Source of the DNA: Mallotus nudiflorus
Taxonomy: Eukaryota > Streptophyta > Magnoliopsida > Malpighiales > Euphorbiaceae
Assembly: GCA_947683625.1 (NCBI GenBank)
Contig: CANTUR010000383.1
Coordinates: 2,886,501 to 2,950,500, forward strand
Direction: 5' to 3'
DNA: 64,000 nucleotides
Positions within the stretch are counted from its first letter, which is position 1. Each line of letters opens with the position of its first letter. The translations under genes were made by a program, and so were the position numbers. The notes beneath the pieces were generated by a model. The model was not told the origin of the DNA. It saw nothing but the letters and a program-made list of their open reading frames with translations, and ran no database searches. Of the stretch, positions 1 to 11,601 are shown piece after piece.

Positions 1-860
1 ATAATCTATGCTCAAGGGACTTCCTCAACTTGATGTTCGAGATGACATTGTATGCACTGGATGCCAGTATGGAAAAGCACACTAACTTCCATATGAAGAT
101 TTTGAGTACTGTGCAAAGGAGCCTCTTGAGCTAATTCATTTATATGTATTTGGCTTAGTGAAGCAACTATCCATAAGTGGCTTTTAATATATGATAACTT
201 TCATCGATGACTATTCAAGGTACGTATGGGTGTACTTTATGAAGGAGAAATTTGATGCTTTAAGCAAGTTTAAAGAGACAGTTGAAAAAGAGGTCGATCG
301 AAGGATTTATTACCTTTGTACTGATAATGGGCGTGAATATACTTCACACGAGTTCTTAAAGTATTTACAAGATTGTAAGATACGTCAGCAGTTGACTTGT
401 TGTAATACGCCATAACATAATGGAGTAGCGAAAAGGAAGAATAGACTTTTTATAGAGATATGCAAAAGTATGCTACATGCAAAGAATGTTCCACCTCAAT
501 TTTAGGTAGAATGCATGAAGATAGCTACACATGTGATCAATAGGCTACCACTAGCACCACTTGGATCCGTTTCACCCTTTGAGAAGCTAAGGTATATAAA
601 ACCCACTATAAGTCATTTCTGAGTTTTTGGTTGTGTATGCTATGTTTTCATACTAGATCATTTATGAAGCAAGTTTGATAAGAAAACAAAAAGGTGCATC
701 TTTATGGGTTATGATGATCAAAGAAAAGGATGGAAGTGTTACAATCCTACAATAGGGAAATGCCACACATAAAGAAATGTGATATTTAATGGAGCTTCAT
801 CCTGGTGGTCCCCTCTTAAAATATTTCTGCCAGACTCAAAAGAAATTAAGAACTTATAAA
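1..860 (+). pseudogene. copia GAG-pre-integrase and integrase region
   Basis: The first bases encode the end of the zinc-binding region (CTGCQYGKAH). At 191-415 comes the integrase core, with TFIDDYSRY holding the first catalytic Asp and CTDNGREY the second. Past a stop at 413 the frame continues into the conserved block that normally reads NGVAERKN. Here the catalytic Glu codon is AAA (about 421-440), so that position reads Lys. The following FLGY-like segment near 705 is also recognisable. In the family this enzyme inserts cDNA into the genome. This copy is inactive because of its stops and the lost Glu. Confidence 0.88.
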
Positions 861-1154
861 AAAGAATTGAAAAAGATGAAGTGGTAATGAAGGTGAAGAA
901 ATCACTCAAGAAAAGGGACTAGAAGAAGAAACAACCAAAGACAAGTCACCAGAGAAGTTAAATTCCCCATAGCGCACAAGAGTGCATCAGTAGACACTAG
1001 AAAAAGCACGTCTAAGCCAACTTGAGGAGATTCAAAAGGATGAAGGTGTAGTAGAATATTGGCCGTATCTGAGAAGAACATCCAGAAAAATTAAGAAGAA
1101 TCCCAAATATGCTAATGCAACACTTGTTAAAGAAAACAATGCAAAAGAGCCTAC

Positions 1155-2270
1155 AACATACAATGAAGCATCTATAAGTAAGGAATGGAGGAAGGCTATG
1201 GAAGAAAAGATAAATGCCCTAAAGCAAAATGAGACTTGGGATCTAGTGCAAAAGCCTAAAGATGTAAAACCCATATCTTGCAAATGGGTTTATAAAATAA
1301 AGAGTTGTCTTGATGGATAGATAAAGAGGTATAAGGCTCATTTTGTGGCTCAAGGATTCTCATAGAAATATGGATTATACAATGAAGAGACATTCAATTC
1401 AGTGGCAAAGATTACAACAGTACATATTCTACTAGCCTTAGCTGCTTATAAGAATTGAAAACTTTGGCAAATGGATGTGAAGAATGCTTTCCTACATGGA
1501 GAGCTAGATCGTGAAATATACATGGAGTAATCACAGGGGTTTGAAAGCAAGACTCACCCAGGCTATGTATATAAGCTCAAGAGTTCCTGATGTAGGCAAG
1601 AAAAGCATGGTATGGGAAGACAGCAGAGTTCCTGATTTAAAGCGACTACATAATGACATCAACAGACTCCAGTTTATTTATGAGAGCTCGAGATGGAAAG
1701 TTGGCAATAATACTAGTCTATGTAGACTATTTGATCATCACTAGAGATGAAGAAGCCGAGATTCATCAAATTTAAGCCAACTTATCATATGCTTCTAGAT
1801 GAAAGCATTGGGAGAATTAAAGCATTTTCTTGGTCTTGAAGTCGAACACGTGAAGTATGGTATTTTTTTTATGTCAATAAAAGTATACTAAAGACCTCCT
1901 AAAGAAGTATGGGATGCTAGAGTGCAAGCTTATTTCAACACTAGTGGAGGCTAATACAAAACTATGCTCTACTGAAGGAAAAGAGTTAAAGGAGTCTACC
2001 ATGTATTGACAACTAGTTGGCAGCCTAATCTCTCTCACTCTCATGAGGCTGGATATAGCATATGTAGTTAGTTTAGTAAGTCGACTTATGCAGAATCTGA
2101 AGAAGCCTCATTTAGAAGCTGTGCAAAGTATTCTGCGATATATCAAAGGAACCATTGATTATGGTATCTTATACAAAAAGGATAGGGGCAAGTGAGATGG
2201 TTGGATATTCTGATGTTAATTATGCTAGAGATCATGATACAAGGTGCTTAACTATCGGTTATGTGTTTAG
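1155..2270 (+). pseudogene. copia reverse transcriptase remnant
   Basis: Recognisable copia RT blocks in order: the WRKAMEEKINAL-NETWDLV start (about 1186-1250), CKWVYKIK (1279-1302), the QMDVKNAFLHGEL palm motif (1470-1506) and a decayed active-site block reading LVYVDYLIIT near 1715-1743, where the second Asp of the YVDD box is replaced. At least four frame changes or stops separate the blocks. The family enzyme copies element RNA into DNA in cytoplasmic particles. This copy cannot make a full protein. Confidence 0.88.
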
Positions 2271-2289
2271 CCTTGGATCAAGGCCTATC

Positions 2290-2640
2290 TCTTAGTGCAA
2301 CAAAAGGCAACTGATGGTGTCATTATTAAGTACCGAGTCAGAGTATCGAGCATTAACTACAATAACACAAGAATGTACATGGTTGATGCAATTAATGAAG
2401 GATCTCCATCAACCTGTTGAGCACACGATACAACTACACTATGATAATCAATCAATTATACACTTGACTGAGAATCCAGTGTTCCACGCAAGAACTAAAC
2501 ATGTGGAGGTGCATTATCACTTCATGTAAGAAAAAGTCCTATATGGAGAGATTAAGATGAAGTACATTAAGACTAAAGATCAAGTTGTGGATATATTCAC
2601 TAAAGGACTTAATGGTGAAAAGTTCAAAGATTTTAGAAGG
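2290..2640 (+). pseudogene. copia RNase H remnant
   Basis: A 71-residue open stretch (2314-2529) has the RNase H signature SLLSTESEYRAL followed by CTWLMQLMKDL, the DNQSIIHL block and the ARTKHVEVHYHF block. The downstream KYIKTKDQVVDIFTKGL block continues to about 2610. This domain removes the RNA strand during reverse transcription. The open frame is too short to be an independent gene and sits exactly where RNase H belongs, before the polypurine tract. Confidence 0.9.
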
Positions 2641-2684
2641 CAGCTTAGTGTAGTAAGCAAAGATATATTATGAGAGAGTAGTTG

Positions 2685-2695
2685 TTGAGGGGGAG
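2685..2695 (+). other. copia polypurine tract
   Basis: TTGAGGGGGAG lies between the end of RNase H and the 3' LTR. This is the usual copia polypurine tract that primes plus-strand DNA. Confidence 0.75.
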
Positions 2696-3145
2696 TATTA
2701 AGCATACACCAACATACTCTCTCTCCATATTTCTGTAAAATTATCCAAACAAGGTGGAAAAATTTACAAGTTGGAAAAAGTTGTCCATCGCCAATTATGA
2801 AGCTTCTTCAAGCTTTCAATCACCAACTTTGAACAACTATAAATATATGTAGTATCTTAACTTCATTGTATGCATGGTACATGAGTGAATGCATGAGAGT
2901 TATGCATGGTACATGAGTGCATGAGAGGTGTGCTTGTGCATGAGAATTAAGTGTGTGTCATGTGAGGTATGTGAGCTAGTGAACGTGCAAGAGTGTGCCA
3001 AGTGAAATACAAAAGTGATTTGAGTATTATATAAACACTTATTTATATAAGTGTTTTGTGAGTATATTTTATGTGTGTCTTGTGTAGAAGTATATCTTGT
3101 ATTAAATTTGCTTTGTTATAATAAAAGTAAAATTTTTATAAATCA
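2696..3145 (+). repeat. 3' LTR of the first copia element
   Basis: The region starts TATTAAGCATAC (the expected TG is now TA) right after the polypurine tract and ends near AAATCA, a CA terminus. It contains a TATA-like CTATAAATATA near 2840 and several short repeats of CATGGTACATGAGTG-type units at 2870-2930. The end is placed where LINE-coding homology begins. The 5' partner LTR is off the window, so the boundary is approximate. Confidence 0.6.
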
Positions 3146-3179
3146 ATCCTCCACTCATTCTACACAACACATCCAATGG

Positions 3180-4384
3180 AGACCATTTGAAGAGCCATTG
3201 CCATTACTCCATCAAAATTTGTTCATCCGGTTCTCATTTCCGTACGCAAAGCAATGGAAAGAAGGAACACCTGCATAATATAATTTGGAATAGATTGAGC
3301 TACACTTTTCAAAAGGGTCTCTTTCCTACCATAAGACAATTTCTTAGAATGAGAACAATTAACCCTTTGCCAAATTATATCCTTAATAAAGTTTAAAACT
3401 TCCCTTTTATTTCTACCTACCTCTGTAGGCATGCTAAGATAAAATCCATGAGTCAACACGTCTAGAATAGAAAGCATAGAAACAATTTCAGACTAAGAAT
3501 CCACATTAACATTCTTGCTAAAAAATTATTGATGATTTAGCAAAATTAATAGATTGGCCCAATGCTTCCTCAAAAGTCTTCAAACATTGCTTGATAACCG
3601 CACATTCTTAAACATTAGCTTGGAAGAAGAGAAGGTTGTCATCCGTAAAGAATAGATGAGTAATAGATGTTGAATTCCTAGCTATACTACACCCATGAAT
3701 GAGATTTTGAACTTCTCGTTTCTGCGGTAAAGCACTCAAACCTTCAACACAGGGAAGAAAACGGTACGACAAAAGTGGATCGCCCTGACGAATACCTCTC
3801 TAAGGGATAACTACTCCAACATCCTCTCCATTGTGCTGAATATTGTATACAACCGAAGAAACACAAAACAAAATTTTATTAGCCCACCTCTCATCAATTA
3901 AAAGAATGAAGAACTTCTGTGGCCAACATAATATTATCAGTGATGCATCTCCCTTTAACAAAGCAATTTGTGATTCAGAAATTAAACAAGGGAGAATAGT
4001 TTGAAGACGATTAGCAAGAACTGTAGAAAGGATTTTAAAAGACACATTGTGAAGAGAAATTGGACGCAAGTTAGCCATAACCTTTATGGATTTCTTCTTT
4101 GGAATCAACACTATGGAAGTCTCATTCAACTGACTAAGAAAATAACTAGCCGTCATAAATAAAGCATAAAATTTGGAAACATCATCACCTATGAGCAGCC
4201 AAAAGTGCTGATAAAAATAAGGAATTAAACCATTTGGCCTCGGGGCCTTATCTAGATGCATACTGAAAATCGCATCTCGAACTTCTTGAGAAGAAATTGG
4301 GCATATAAGTAAATCATTTCGAGCTTGTGAAATAGAGGGAGTAATGCAGGCCAGAATTTGAGAAGAAGTAACAATTGATTTCAA
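3180..4384 (-). pseudogene. LINE reverse transcriptase remnant
   Basis: The 194-residue minus frame (4384-3800) contains the plant LINE RT landmarks DAIFSMHLDKAPRPNGL, SIVLIPKKKS, NLRPISLHNVSFKIL and ANRLQTILPCLISESQ. Past a stop, the RGIRQGDPL block follows. The catalytic FADD box appears as FFTDD near 3640, and IPNYIMQVFLL lies at about 3290-3260. Family function is target-primed reverse transcription. Several frameshifts make it non-functional. Confidence 0.9.
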
Positions 4385-4980
4385 AATAGTGCTGAAGTAA
4401 TCAATAATAACTTTATGAACCCGACTGGAATCATTTTGCCAAACACCTGAGGCATCTCTAATACAATGAAAAGCATTAAAATGTTTTTGCCCAGAAGCAA
4501 AAGCATGAAAAAATGTGTATTTAGGTCACCATTAGGCAGCCAAAATTGTTTGGCATGTTGCTTCCAAAACAAATCCTACTAAACTAACAATTCTTCATAT
4601 CGCCTCTATGTCTCTAAAAAAGTAACAACACTTACCTCATCAGACTAAGAGCATAGCACATGGAGTTGCTTATAACATCTATCCAAATCTTTCCGGAATC
4701 GACGTCCATAAGAAGCTCCCTAATTAGCTAAAACTTCTGAACAATGTCTAACCTTTATCTCGATAGGAAAAGAATATGAAATTTGCCAACAGTGATAAAC
4801 AACATGATCACATTCATTAACTAATACCCAAGAATTTTCAAAACAAAATTGATGACTCTTATTGAAAACTCTTGGACCATTAAGGTCAAGTAAAATAAGA
4901 ATGTGGTTGAATGATGTAATATCCAACATCTTAAGAGTGGCATTTTCAAAAAGCTGAAACCAAGAATCTGAGGCTAAACC

Positions 4981-5395
4981 CTAATCCAACTTCTCCCTAA
5001 CCCAATTGTCAGAACCATAAGAGCACTCCCAGGTGAAGACATTCCCCACAGTAGGTATCTCAAATAAACCACAGTTTGAAACAGTTTTTTGAAAACCATT
5101 AAGAAGCCATTCTGGATATGGAGCACCACTACTTTTCTCTAAACTTAAAAGGAGATTGTTGAAATCTCCAAAAATGTACAAACATAAAATTTTCCAAGAC
5201 TCAACTCCTCGTCCTCTATCAGGAATTCCATAGAAGTCCATCAGTCTCCACAAAGCAAAATCAGGAAGGGAAATTGTGGTATCAATAATTTTTTTTTTTT
5301 AACAACAGTATCAATAAAATTCTTACTAGAGGCAAGAATATTCAAATAAATTTGTTTGGACACTAAAATGAAAACAGCATTTCCTTCTTTTTTTT
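4981..5395 (-). pseudogene. LINE endonuclease domain remnant
   Basis: The minus frame shows FYGIPDRGRGVESW, then the FGDFNNLLLSLEKSSG block, which corresponds to the GDFNE catalytic motif of LINE apurinic/apyrimidinic-type endonucleases. NCGLFEIPTVGNVFTWE and a terminal VREKLD follow. In active LINEs this domain nicks target DNA. A run of T at about 5289-5300 breaks the upstream part, which still reads as GNAVFILVSKQIYL. Confidence 0.85.
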
Positions 5396-6706
5396 TTAAC
5401 ATCTAAATCCTCTTAATTTTGCTAAATATTTTATTTAGTCCAAATTATTATTATATTTATAAATTTATAAATAATTTAATCCAAATTTATTTTATGTTTA
5501 TGATTTCTTTGAACAATTTAGTCCAAATTAATGTATATACAACCTAATGCAAATTTTTATATCAAATAATTTTATTCTTTTGAAAACTTTATAATTTATT
5601 ATTGTGAAAAACATTTATATATCTTAAGAACTGGGTTATAGATTTTTGTACTCCTACTAATAAGTGCATTTTTTTTTTACTTCAGTTTAAATGACTTAAT
5701 TATCCTTAATTCAAAATAGTTATATTTTATTCTTTGATTAAATTATGAAAAGCGCATTTTCCACAACAATCAATATTAACTTAAAAATATGTTTAATTAT
5801 GTATTTAATTATTTAATTATTCAACAATCAATATTAATTTTGTATACATGGTAAAAATCTAATAACTTGAATGTAAATAATTTAATTTAATTTAAAAGCA
5901 TTTTTAAATTATCATCACTAGGAGCTATGTAACATCCCTATCTTCACCTATATGCATCACAAAAGTCTCTCATTTGAACTTATAAATTTCACATGCATTA
6001 CATATCATATATGTGAAATATAGAATATTGCATATGCATGACTTATATGATTTATTTCCTAGAAATAAAGATAAGGATAACATAATTATAATATAAGAAA
6101 TTTTTAATGAATTGATAGACTATAAAAAAATATAAATCATATTTTAGGAATAGAAATAGTGAAGATTAAATTTTAAGGATTTAGTTGAGAAAATAATTAA
6201 CCAGATAAAAGTAATAAAGAGTAAGTGTAGGGACTAAAAAGGGAATAACTTTTGTAAATAAATAAATTAGAGGGGGTTGGATGAAAGAGAGTGAAAAGAA
6301 AAGTGAGAAGGAAAAGGGAAAGTGAAGAAGAAGGAAGAAAAAGGGGGACAAATTCTAGGGTTTTCTAATTTTTGCAAAGGTAAATAATGTCATATTATTT
6401 TCTCATATAATTAAGACTAAGATGCCCATAAGTTATGCGGAACTAAACTAAACTAGGCATTATTTTTTTTAACTCAATTCTAAAGCACTTTAACTTTATA
6501 TTTTCATGTTAAAATATTTATATCTTCATGTTAAAATGTAGTCGTATAGTGTAAATTGTAATGCTTTGATTTATAGGGAAAGAGGAGTTCAAGTTTTGTA
6601 TTAACTTCGATAAACACAATCCTTTTTGCTGACTGTAATACTTTGACGCTTATTTCTTTTCAATGGTGGTGCACTAAACTGAGTGCAGTTTTGAGCAACA
6701 ACTACT
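5396..6706. other. AT-rich intergenic stretch
   Basis: No open frame or recognised element is visible. It is very AT-rich, with a purine-rich patch (GA/GGAAG) at about 6240-6340. It may be the original 3' flank of the F-box gene plus short unidentified repeats. Confidence 0.5.
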
Positions 6707-7893
6707 TCAAAAATAGTACATGAACATTTTCAATCTACTTTCTATTCGTTGACATGGTTTATGTGAAACCCAACTCTTAATGTCCACAACTGTAGTAGAC
6801 CAAGAACCAATCATAAAACTTTTAGGATTGGTTTTACCAATTTTAGGATTGTAAATAATCAAACATTTCTCCGATCCCATCAAAATATCACTGCTATCAA
6901 CAATGTAATATGGACTCAGAGTAGGAACCTTACCAAACTTAATCCAAGAGTCTTTATCTCCATATGTCTCTATCACCCATAAATCAACACTAATTGTCCA
7001 TTAGTGCACATCACAAAAAGCCATCCATTCAATATAGTCAATGTCTTATCACTTGCTTTTAGGGGTGGCCACGATTCAGTATGGACTAAAATCGGCCACC
7101 CCTACGATTCCGGGATGGTTTGGAACTAGCCTGTTCCTATTCACGATTCAAGTTCGGTCGGGTCAGTTTAAAAAATTTTTTTAAAAAAATTTAAAAAAAT
7201 TGAAATAAATTACATTAAAGGGTTTGGTCTAATGACTTGAACACTTGAAGGTGTTGAAATATTTTTAAAAAAATTTAAAAGGTTTGAATTAAAATGAATT
7301 ATAAAAATAAATTTAAAATTATAATTGACTATATATATCTAGTTTGGAACTGAAATAGAAACCATTAGTTCATGGTTCCATATAGGGAGGAACTAGCCTT
7401 GAACTAGTCCTTCTTACAGTTTTAGGCCAATTCAACCTAGTTTTAGGTTTGATCAAATCTGATCTAGTTTTGATCAAGTCGATTCCTATTTTGGTTCAGG
7501 GTCTAAACCGGCCAATGGCCAGGCCTACTTGCTTCCACCTCTTCCTTATAGTTTCATCCTTAGGTTCAGGTTGCATCACCTCCCCATAGGTCTCTTTAGA
7601 TAAATCAAAGGAAATAATCATCCACTTACATTTTGAATCTCCAGGATGCTTTACTAGCTAATTAAGAGTGTCATTAACATATTTCCTATATTCAATATCT
7701 TTAAGTATAACACCAGGCCTAACACGGTCTCCCCTAAAACGTTCAATATTCCTCCAAATGAGGCTCGTTAGTGCACAAACTTGAACTATACTATCATTTA
7801 TACCGTTACCAAAGCCACTTTGAAAGCACAAGATAGAAATAACCTTATAATCATTTATTCTATTGTCATAGACAAACCTAAAAATAGTATGGC
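6707..7893 (-). pseudogene. F-box/FBA-domain protein gene, 3' half
   Basis: On the minus strand this encodes an F-box-associated (FBA) interaction domain. From upstream: FVYDNRINDYKV (about 7870-7835), CALTSLIWRNIE, then SFDLSKETYGEVMQPEP near 7590, KTLTILNGWLFVMC near 7030-7000, and ETYGDKDSWIKFGKV ending with a stop at 6707. In plants such proteins are substrate receptors of SCF ubiquitin ligases. The domain is interrupted by a MITE (7059-7526) and has a stop near 6970. The missing N-terminal half lies at 25094-25575 beyond a 17.2-kb retrotransposon. Confidence 0.85.
7059..7526. mobile_element. hAT-like MITE inside the F-box pseudogene
   Basis: The insert is flanked by perfect 8-bp copies of ACTTGCTT (7051-7058 and 7527-7534). 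Its ends are imperfect inverted repeats: TTAGGGGTGGCCA at the left, and AGGCCTGGCCA as the reverse complement of the right end. An 8-bp duplication with short (T)AGGGGTGG termini fits a non-autonomous hAT element. The boundary could shift by one base. It has no coding capacity. It separates two parts of the same FBA domain. Confidence 0.75.
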
Positions 7894-8370
7894 TGTTGAC
7901 CTTAGTAATGATCAATCTTGAATTTGATCTTAAAAAACTTAATTTTGAGCTTCTAATGTGTTTGTCTCAAGTGTGAATAAGTTAGGACTTAATTGGAAGT
8001 CAAAATAAAGAAAAAAATTAAGAAAAAAATAGTCTTGGATGTAGTCATGAGCTGAGTCCTGATCGAGATCAAGACTGGGATGAATTTGCTCAATTTTAGC
8101 AATTCCAAAACCAATCCAGGGTCCCATTCTAATCGGGACATGGCAATCTTGCATGGGACCAAACTTGTTTAACCAGGACCAAATCGATCGAGAAATAAGC
8201 AAAAGGACCAAACCAATCCCATTCATGTCCTAATTGGGACATTGCCTAGGATGAGGCAATCCCAATCGGGACATAGAGATTTGAATTGAGACCAATATGC
8301 AATAAGTTTTTCAAAACGAGTATAACCCATCAAGGATACAACCCCGACTAGGACGATGACCCTGACTAGA
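7894..8370 (+). repeat. Sirevirus 5' LTR, left part
   Basis: It begins TGTTGACCTTAGTAATGATC and matches the start of the 3' LTR at 23856 over its length with many substitutions. From about 8050 it holds several GATCGGGAC-type palindromic repeats. It is broken at 8370 by a solo LTR flanked by CTAGA, and the LTR resumes at 11602. Confidence 0.85.
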
Positions 8371-11100
8371 TGTCACGACCCAAAACAGGGGCCATGACCG
8401 GCGCTAGGGAACGGGAATTCTTTCGAATCCGGAACCCGTAGCAAGCCTAAAAATAAAATAAACATGCAATAGTAATAACAATATATAATGCAGCGGAAAT
8501 AAAAATCATAAATATAATATTAACATATGCACCAACTGGATTTAAATGAAATCCTCATCATTTCATATATATAAATCTTTTAATACAAATCCAGTTCAAA
8601 TATATAATACAACATCTCTTTAAATATTTAATGACTACTGTAGTTTCTAGATAAAATAAACCCAAGACTCAGGGAAGCAGTTTACACAAAGAAGCCGAGG
8701 CGGAAGAAATCCGGTGTACAGGCCTGCTACTGAGGTCTGAAGACTATGACTCTCTTGAAAAATTAGTCAACGGAGGGGAGTCAGACCTCATTGAGTGAAT
8801 TACTAGAATATATATATATACATGCACACTAAATGATAATGCATACAATCAACAGTATATATCTAATATGTATATATACAGACAAATACACACAGATGCT
8901 GTAAAATCATTTTATATATATTTTGTTTGAAAACCATTGGTTATGAAGGATCAAATAGAACCCTATAATATCGAAACCTCAATCAGTGTTAGATAACACT
9001 CTAGCCATACAGGCTCACTTAATCCAAATATATCCACTTAATCCATTTAGACAGTAGACTGGCCCCGAGACACTAAGTCGATCGAGCTCCAACAGTCTAA
9101 CTGCCAGTGTGATTGGCCCCGAGACACTTGGTCAACCGAGCTCCAGCAATCACACCTCCAAACCATATCTCACACATCAAATAATTATATCCAATCAATA
9201 TCCACAAATAGGTTAGTAATATAGCCTAAATGCTATAAGCGTACCGGTACGTACTCGGTCCTAGTGCTGCCCACTAGGTAGCACGTTCTATCGATATCCT
9301 TCATTAATAAATATAAAACATTCATTCATAAATAAATGATGCATGAATTTAAATAAAATAACATTATAAACCATATATATACTGGAAATATACCAAAAGT
9401 AAACTAGGTATATTTCGAGTATATATACGTCAAATAAATCTAATCAAATTATAAATTAAGCTAGAAATATATTTAAAAATATTTTAAATATAATTTATTA
9501 ACAAAACATGCATATAATTTAATATATACCAAAAATAAACCAAAAATAAACTAAGGACATACTTAAATATAAATCATATTATTTATGCATTTTAATCAAA
9601 ATAAAATATAAATTTATAAAATCATGCACCCTAAGCATATATATATATATAAAATAGCAACTCACACTAATGCGCTCCTCAAGATGAATCCGACGAGCCT
9701 GGTCCACTAGGCCTCGGTCTTGGCATAACTAAAAAAATAATAAGAACAGCCATCAGAATAACCCTAACAGAAATCCTAGAATTCGATCTAGAATATTAAA
9801 CACAGAATCAAAATTAGGGTTCGACCGGATATCACGTTTTACGAGAATTCTACCAAAAATTCGACAGAACCTCCCCTGTAAAACGGACATCTCTCTACTC
9901 AAAGAGTAAAGCCGACCCTGCAAAGAAATACACTTCGAAAAATAAGCTCAAAACAAATCCACAACCCCTCGGTCGGACTCCAAACTACAATCTACCGACC
10001 GGGGTCCACAAACACAGAACAATTTCAGAAATACCAAAAATACCCTTATAGCATAAAAATTCATTTTGTAAATAGAAATTACATAATTAACCTTTAAACA
10101 CATTAAAACCCGATAAAAACTCATTTTATTAGTAAAATTGTATATTATATATATAATTGAAAATAATTCACGAAAAATAGTTTTAATTAATTAAAAATAT
10201 TAAATAATTTGTAGAAATCATTTTTATACCTTAAATAACTATTAAAACCAATTAAATTACATTTTTAGCCAATTTCGTGCAAAATGACCAAAATGCCCTT
10301 ATTTATGTAAATATACTATAATTACTTCAAAAATTCACCAAAAATAATAGAACTATCAAAAATTAATTTTATCCACATATTTATCAATAATTAAACTCAA
10401 TTAACCAATTAATTTCAATTAAAAACACAATTAACCCTAATTTTCCAAAATTACCTAAACTAATAAAATTCAAAATAAATACATAGAAATTCATAAAAAT
10501 TCCAAATAAATTCCAATAATTCATTTCAACACCTATAATTACCATAAAACACAATTTAATAATTTATTTAATTAATTTCCGAAAATTAGAAAATAATATT
10601 AAAATATTCAAAAATACCCAAAAATCAAAATAATCTCCAAAAATTCCACAAAAATTCACACATGTAGATTAAGCTACTAGGATCAACATTTGTGAATGGA
10701 GTTTTCATGAATCAACCAATTCGAAGCTCAAAAAAATTAAAAACCCTAATATGGCCGAAATCAAAAATTCAAAACCTAAGCAAATCAAGACCATTTAAGC
10801 TCAAACCAAAGCTAGAGTCACACTCACCAAAGCTCAAGGAGAAGAAAGAGACCAGCGGTGTCGAAAACGGTGGCCAGAATCGCGAGGTGTGAAGAAATTG
10901 CAAACTCTCGGCTTCCGACCAAAAACCGACCTCCAGATGCTGGAAACGGCTGCTACAGGCGGCGAGAAAGGCTGGGGAAGGTGGTGGCACACCAGATGGC
11001 ACACCAACGGCAAGGGAACGGCGGACGGCGATGGGGAAGGTGATCGGAGAAGAAGATGCACACGGGGGCAAAATGGTAATTTTTCAAAAGTTTTGGTTTT

Positions 11101-11148
<48 letters not shown>

Positions 11149-11601
11149 TTTATACTATATATTAAAATAATATTAAATTACACACATTAAATATACACCA
11201 CACACATATAATTTAATATTTTAATAATTTATACTAAATAAAAATAATTAAATAACAATAAAACTAATAAATAATTAATAAAATATTAGGGTAATATTAA
11301 ACCCTAATTAAATAAATAATTACACATAGGCTTTATTTAGTATTTTAAAAATACGTATGAGTTCATGCAAGTCCGTAAATATACTTAAAATAATTAATAA
11401 TAAATTATTTACGTGAAAATTTCCCCGAAAATAAAAGTCTCGGGAAAATTTTACGTAAAGCACTGTAAATAATAGACAATAATTAAAATAGGTTTTTAAA
11501 TACATATCAACTCGTAAAAATATCAGAATATATATACAAAAATTATTAACACTACATATCCCGGTACAGTGTTAAAATGTTTAAAAACACGGGATATTAC
11601 A
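8371..11601 (+). mobile_element. solo LTR, Ty3/gypsy-like, nested in the Sirevirus 5' LTR
   Basis: It starts TGTCACGACCCAAAACAGG and ends GGGATATTACA (TG...CA ends), flanked by perfect 5-bp duplications CTAGA at 8366-8370 and 11602-11606. The flanking Sirevirus LTR sequence is continuous across it. No internal coding domains are seen, so at 3.2 kb it is read as a solo LTR, probably Ty3/gypsy by its end sequence. It carries a GC-rich patch at 10840-11070 and a (TA)n tract at 11103-11147. Short open frames in the GC-rich patch are not gene-like. Confidence 0.8.
11103..11147. repeat. (TA)n microsatellite
   Basis: About 22 uninterrupted TA units near the right end of the nested solo LTR. Confidence 0.95.

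Larger units (their letters stand above)
1..3145 (+). mobile_element. Ty1/copia retrotransposon, 3' portion, degenerate
   Basis: A copia-type polyprotein reads across the + strand in broken frames, in the order GAG-pre-integrase, integrase, reverse transcriptase, RNase H, polypurine tract and 3' LTR. Integrase before reverse transcriptase is diagnostic of Ty1/copia. The 5' LTR, gag and protease lie outside the window. Many in-frame stops and frameshifts show that it is dead. Its 3' end abuts a minus-strand LINE whose coding sequence stops at the LTR edge, which suggests insertion into that LINE. Confidence 0.9.
3146..5395 (-). mobile_element. LINE (non-LTR retrotransposon) fragment
   Basis: Read on the minus strand from 5395 down, the order is endonuclease (about 5395-4981), a linker, and reverse transcriptase (about 4384-3180). 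This is the ORF2 order of plant L1-type LINEs. The 5' part of the element and the end of RT are missing. The left edge meets the LTR of the neighbouring copia element, so the LINE was probably cut by that insertion. Stops and frameshifts throughout indicate an old copy. Confidence 0.88.

Noticed and set aside
10692..11170. Several overlapping open frames on both strands in the GC-rich patch of the nested solo LTR
   Set aside because: They overlap on both strands, have no domain, and lie in a local GC-rich patch where stops are rare by chance.
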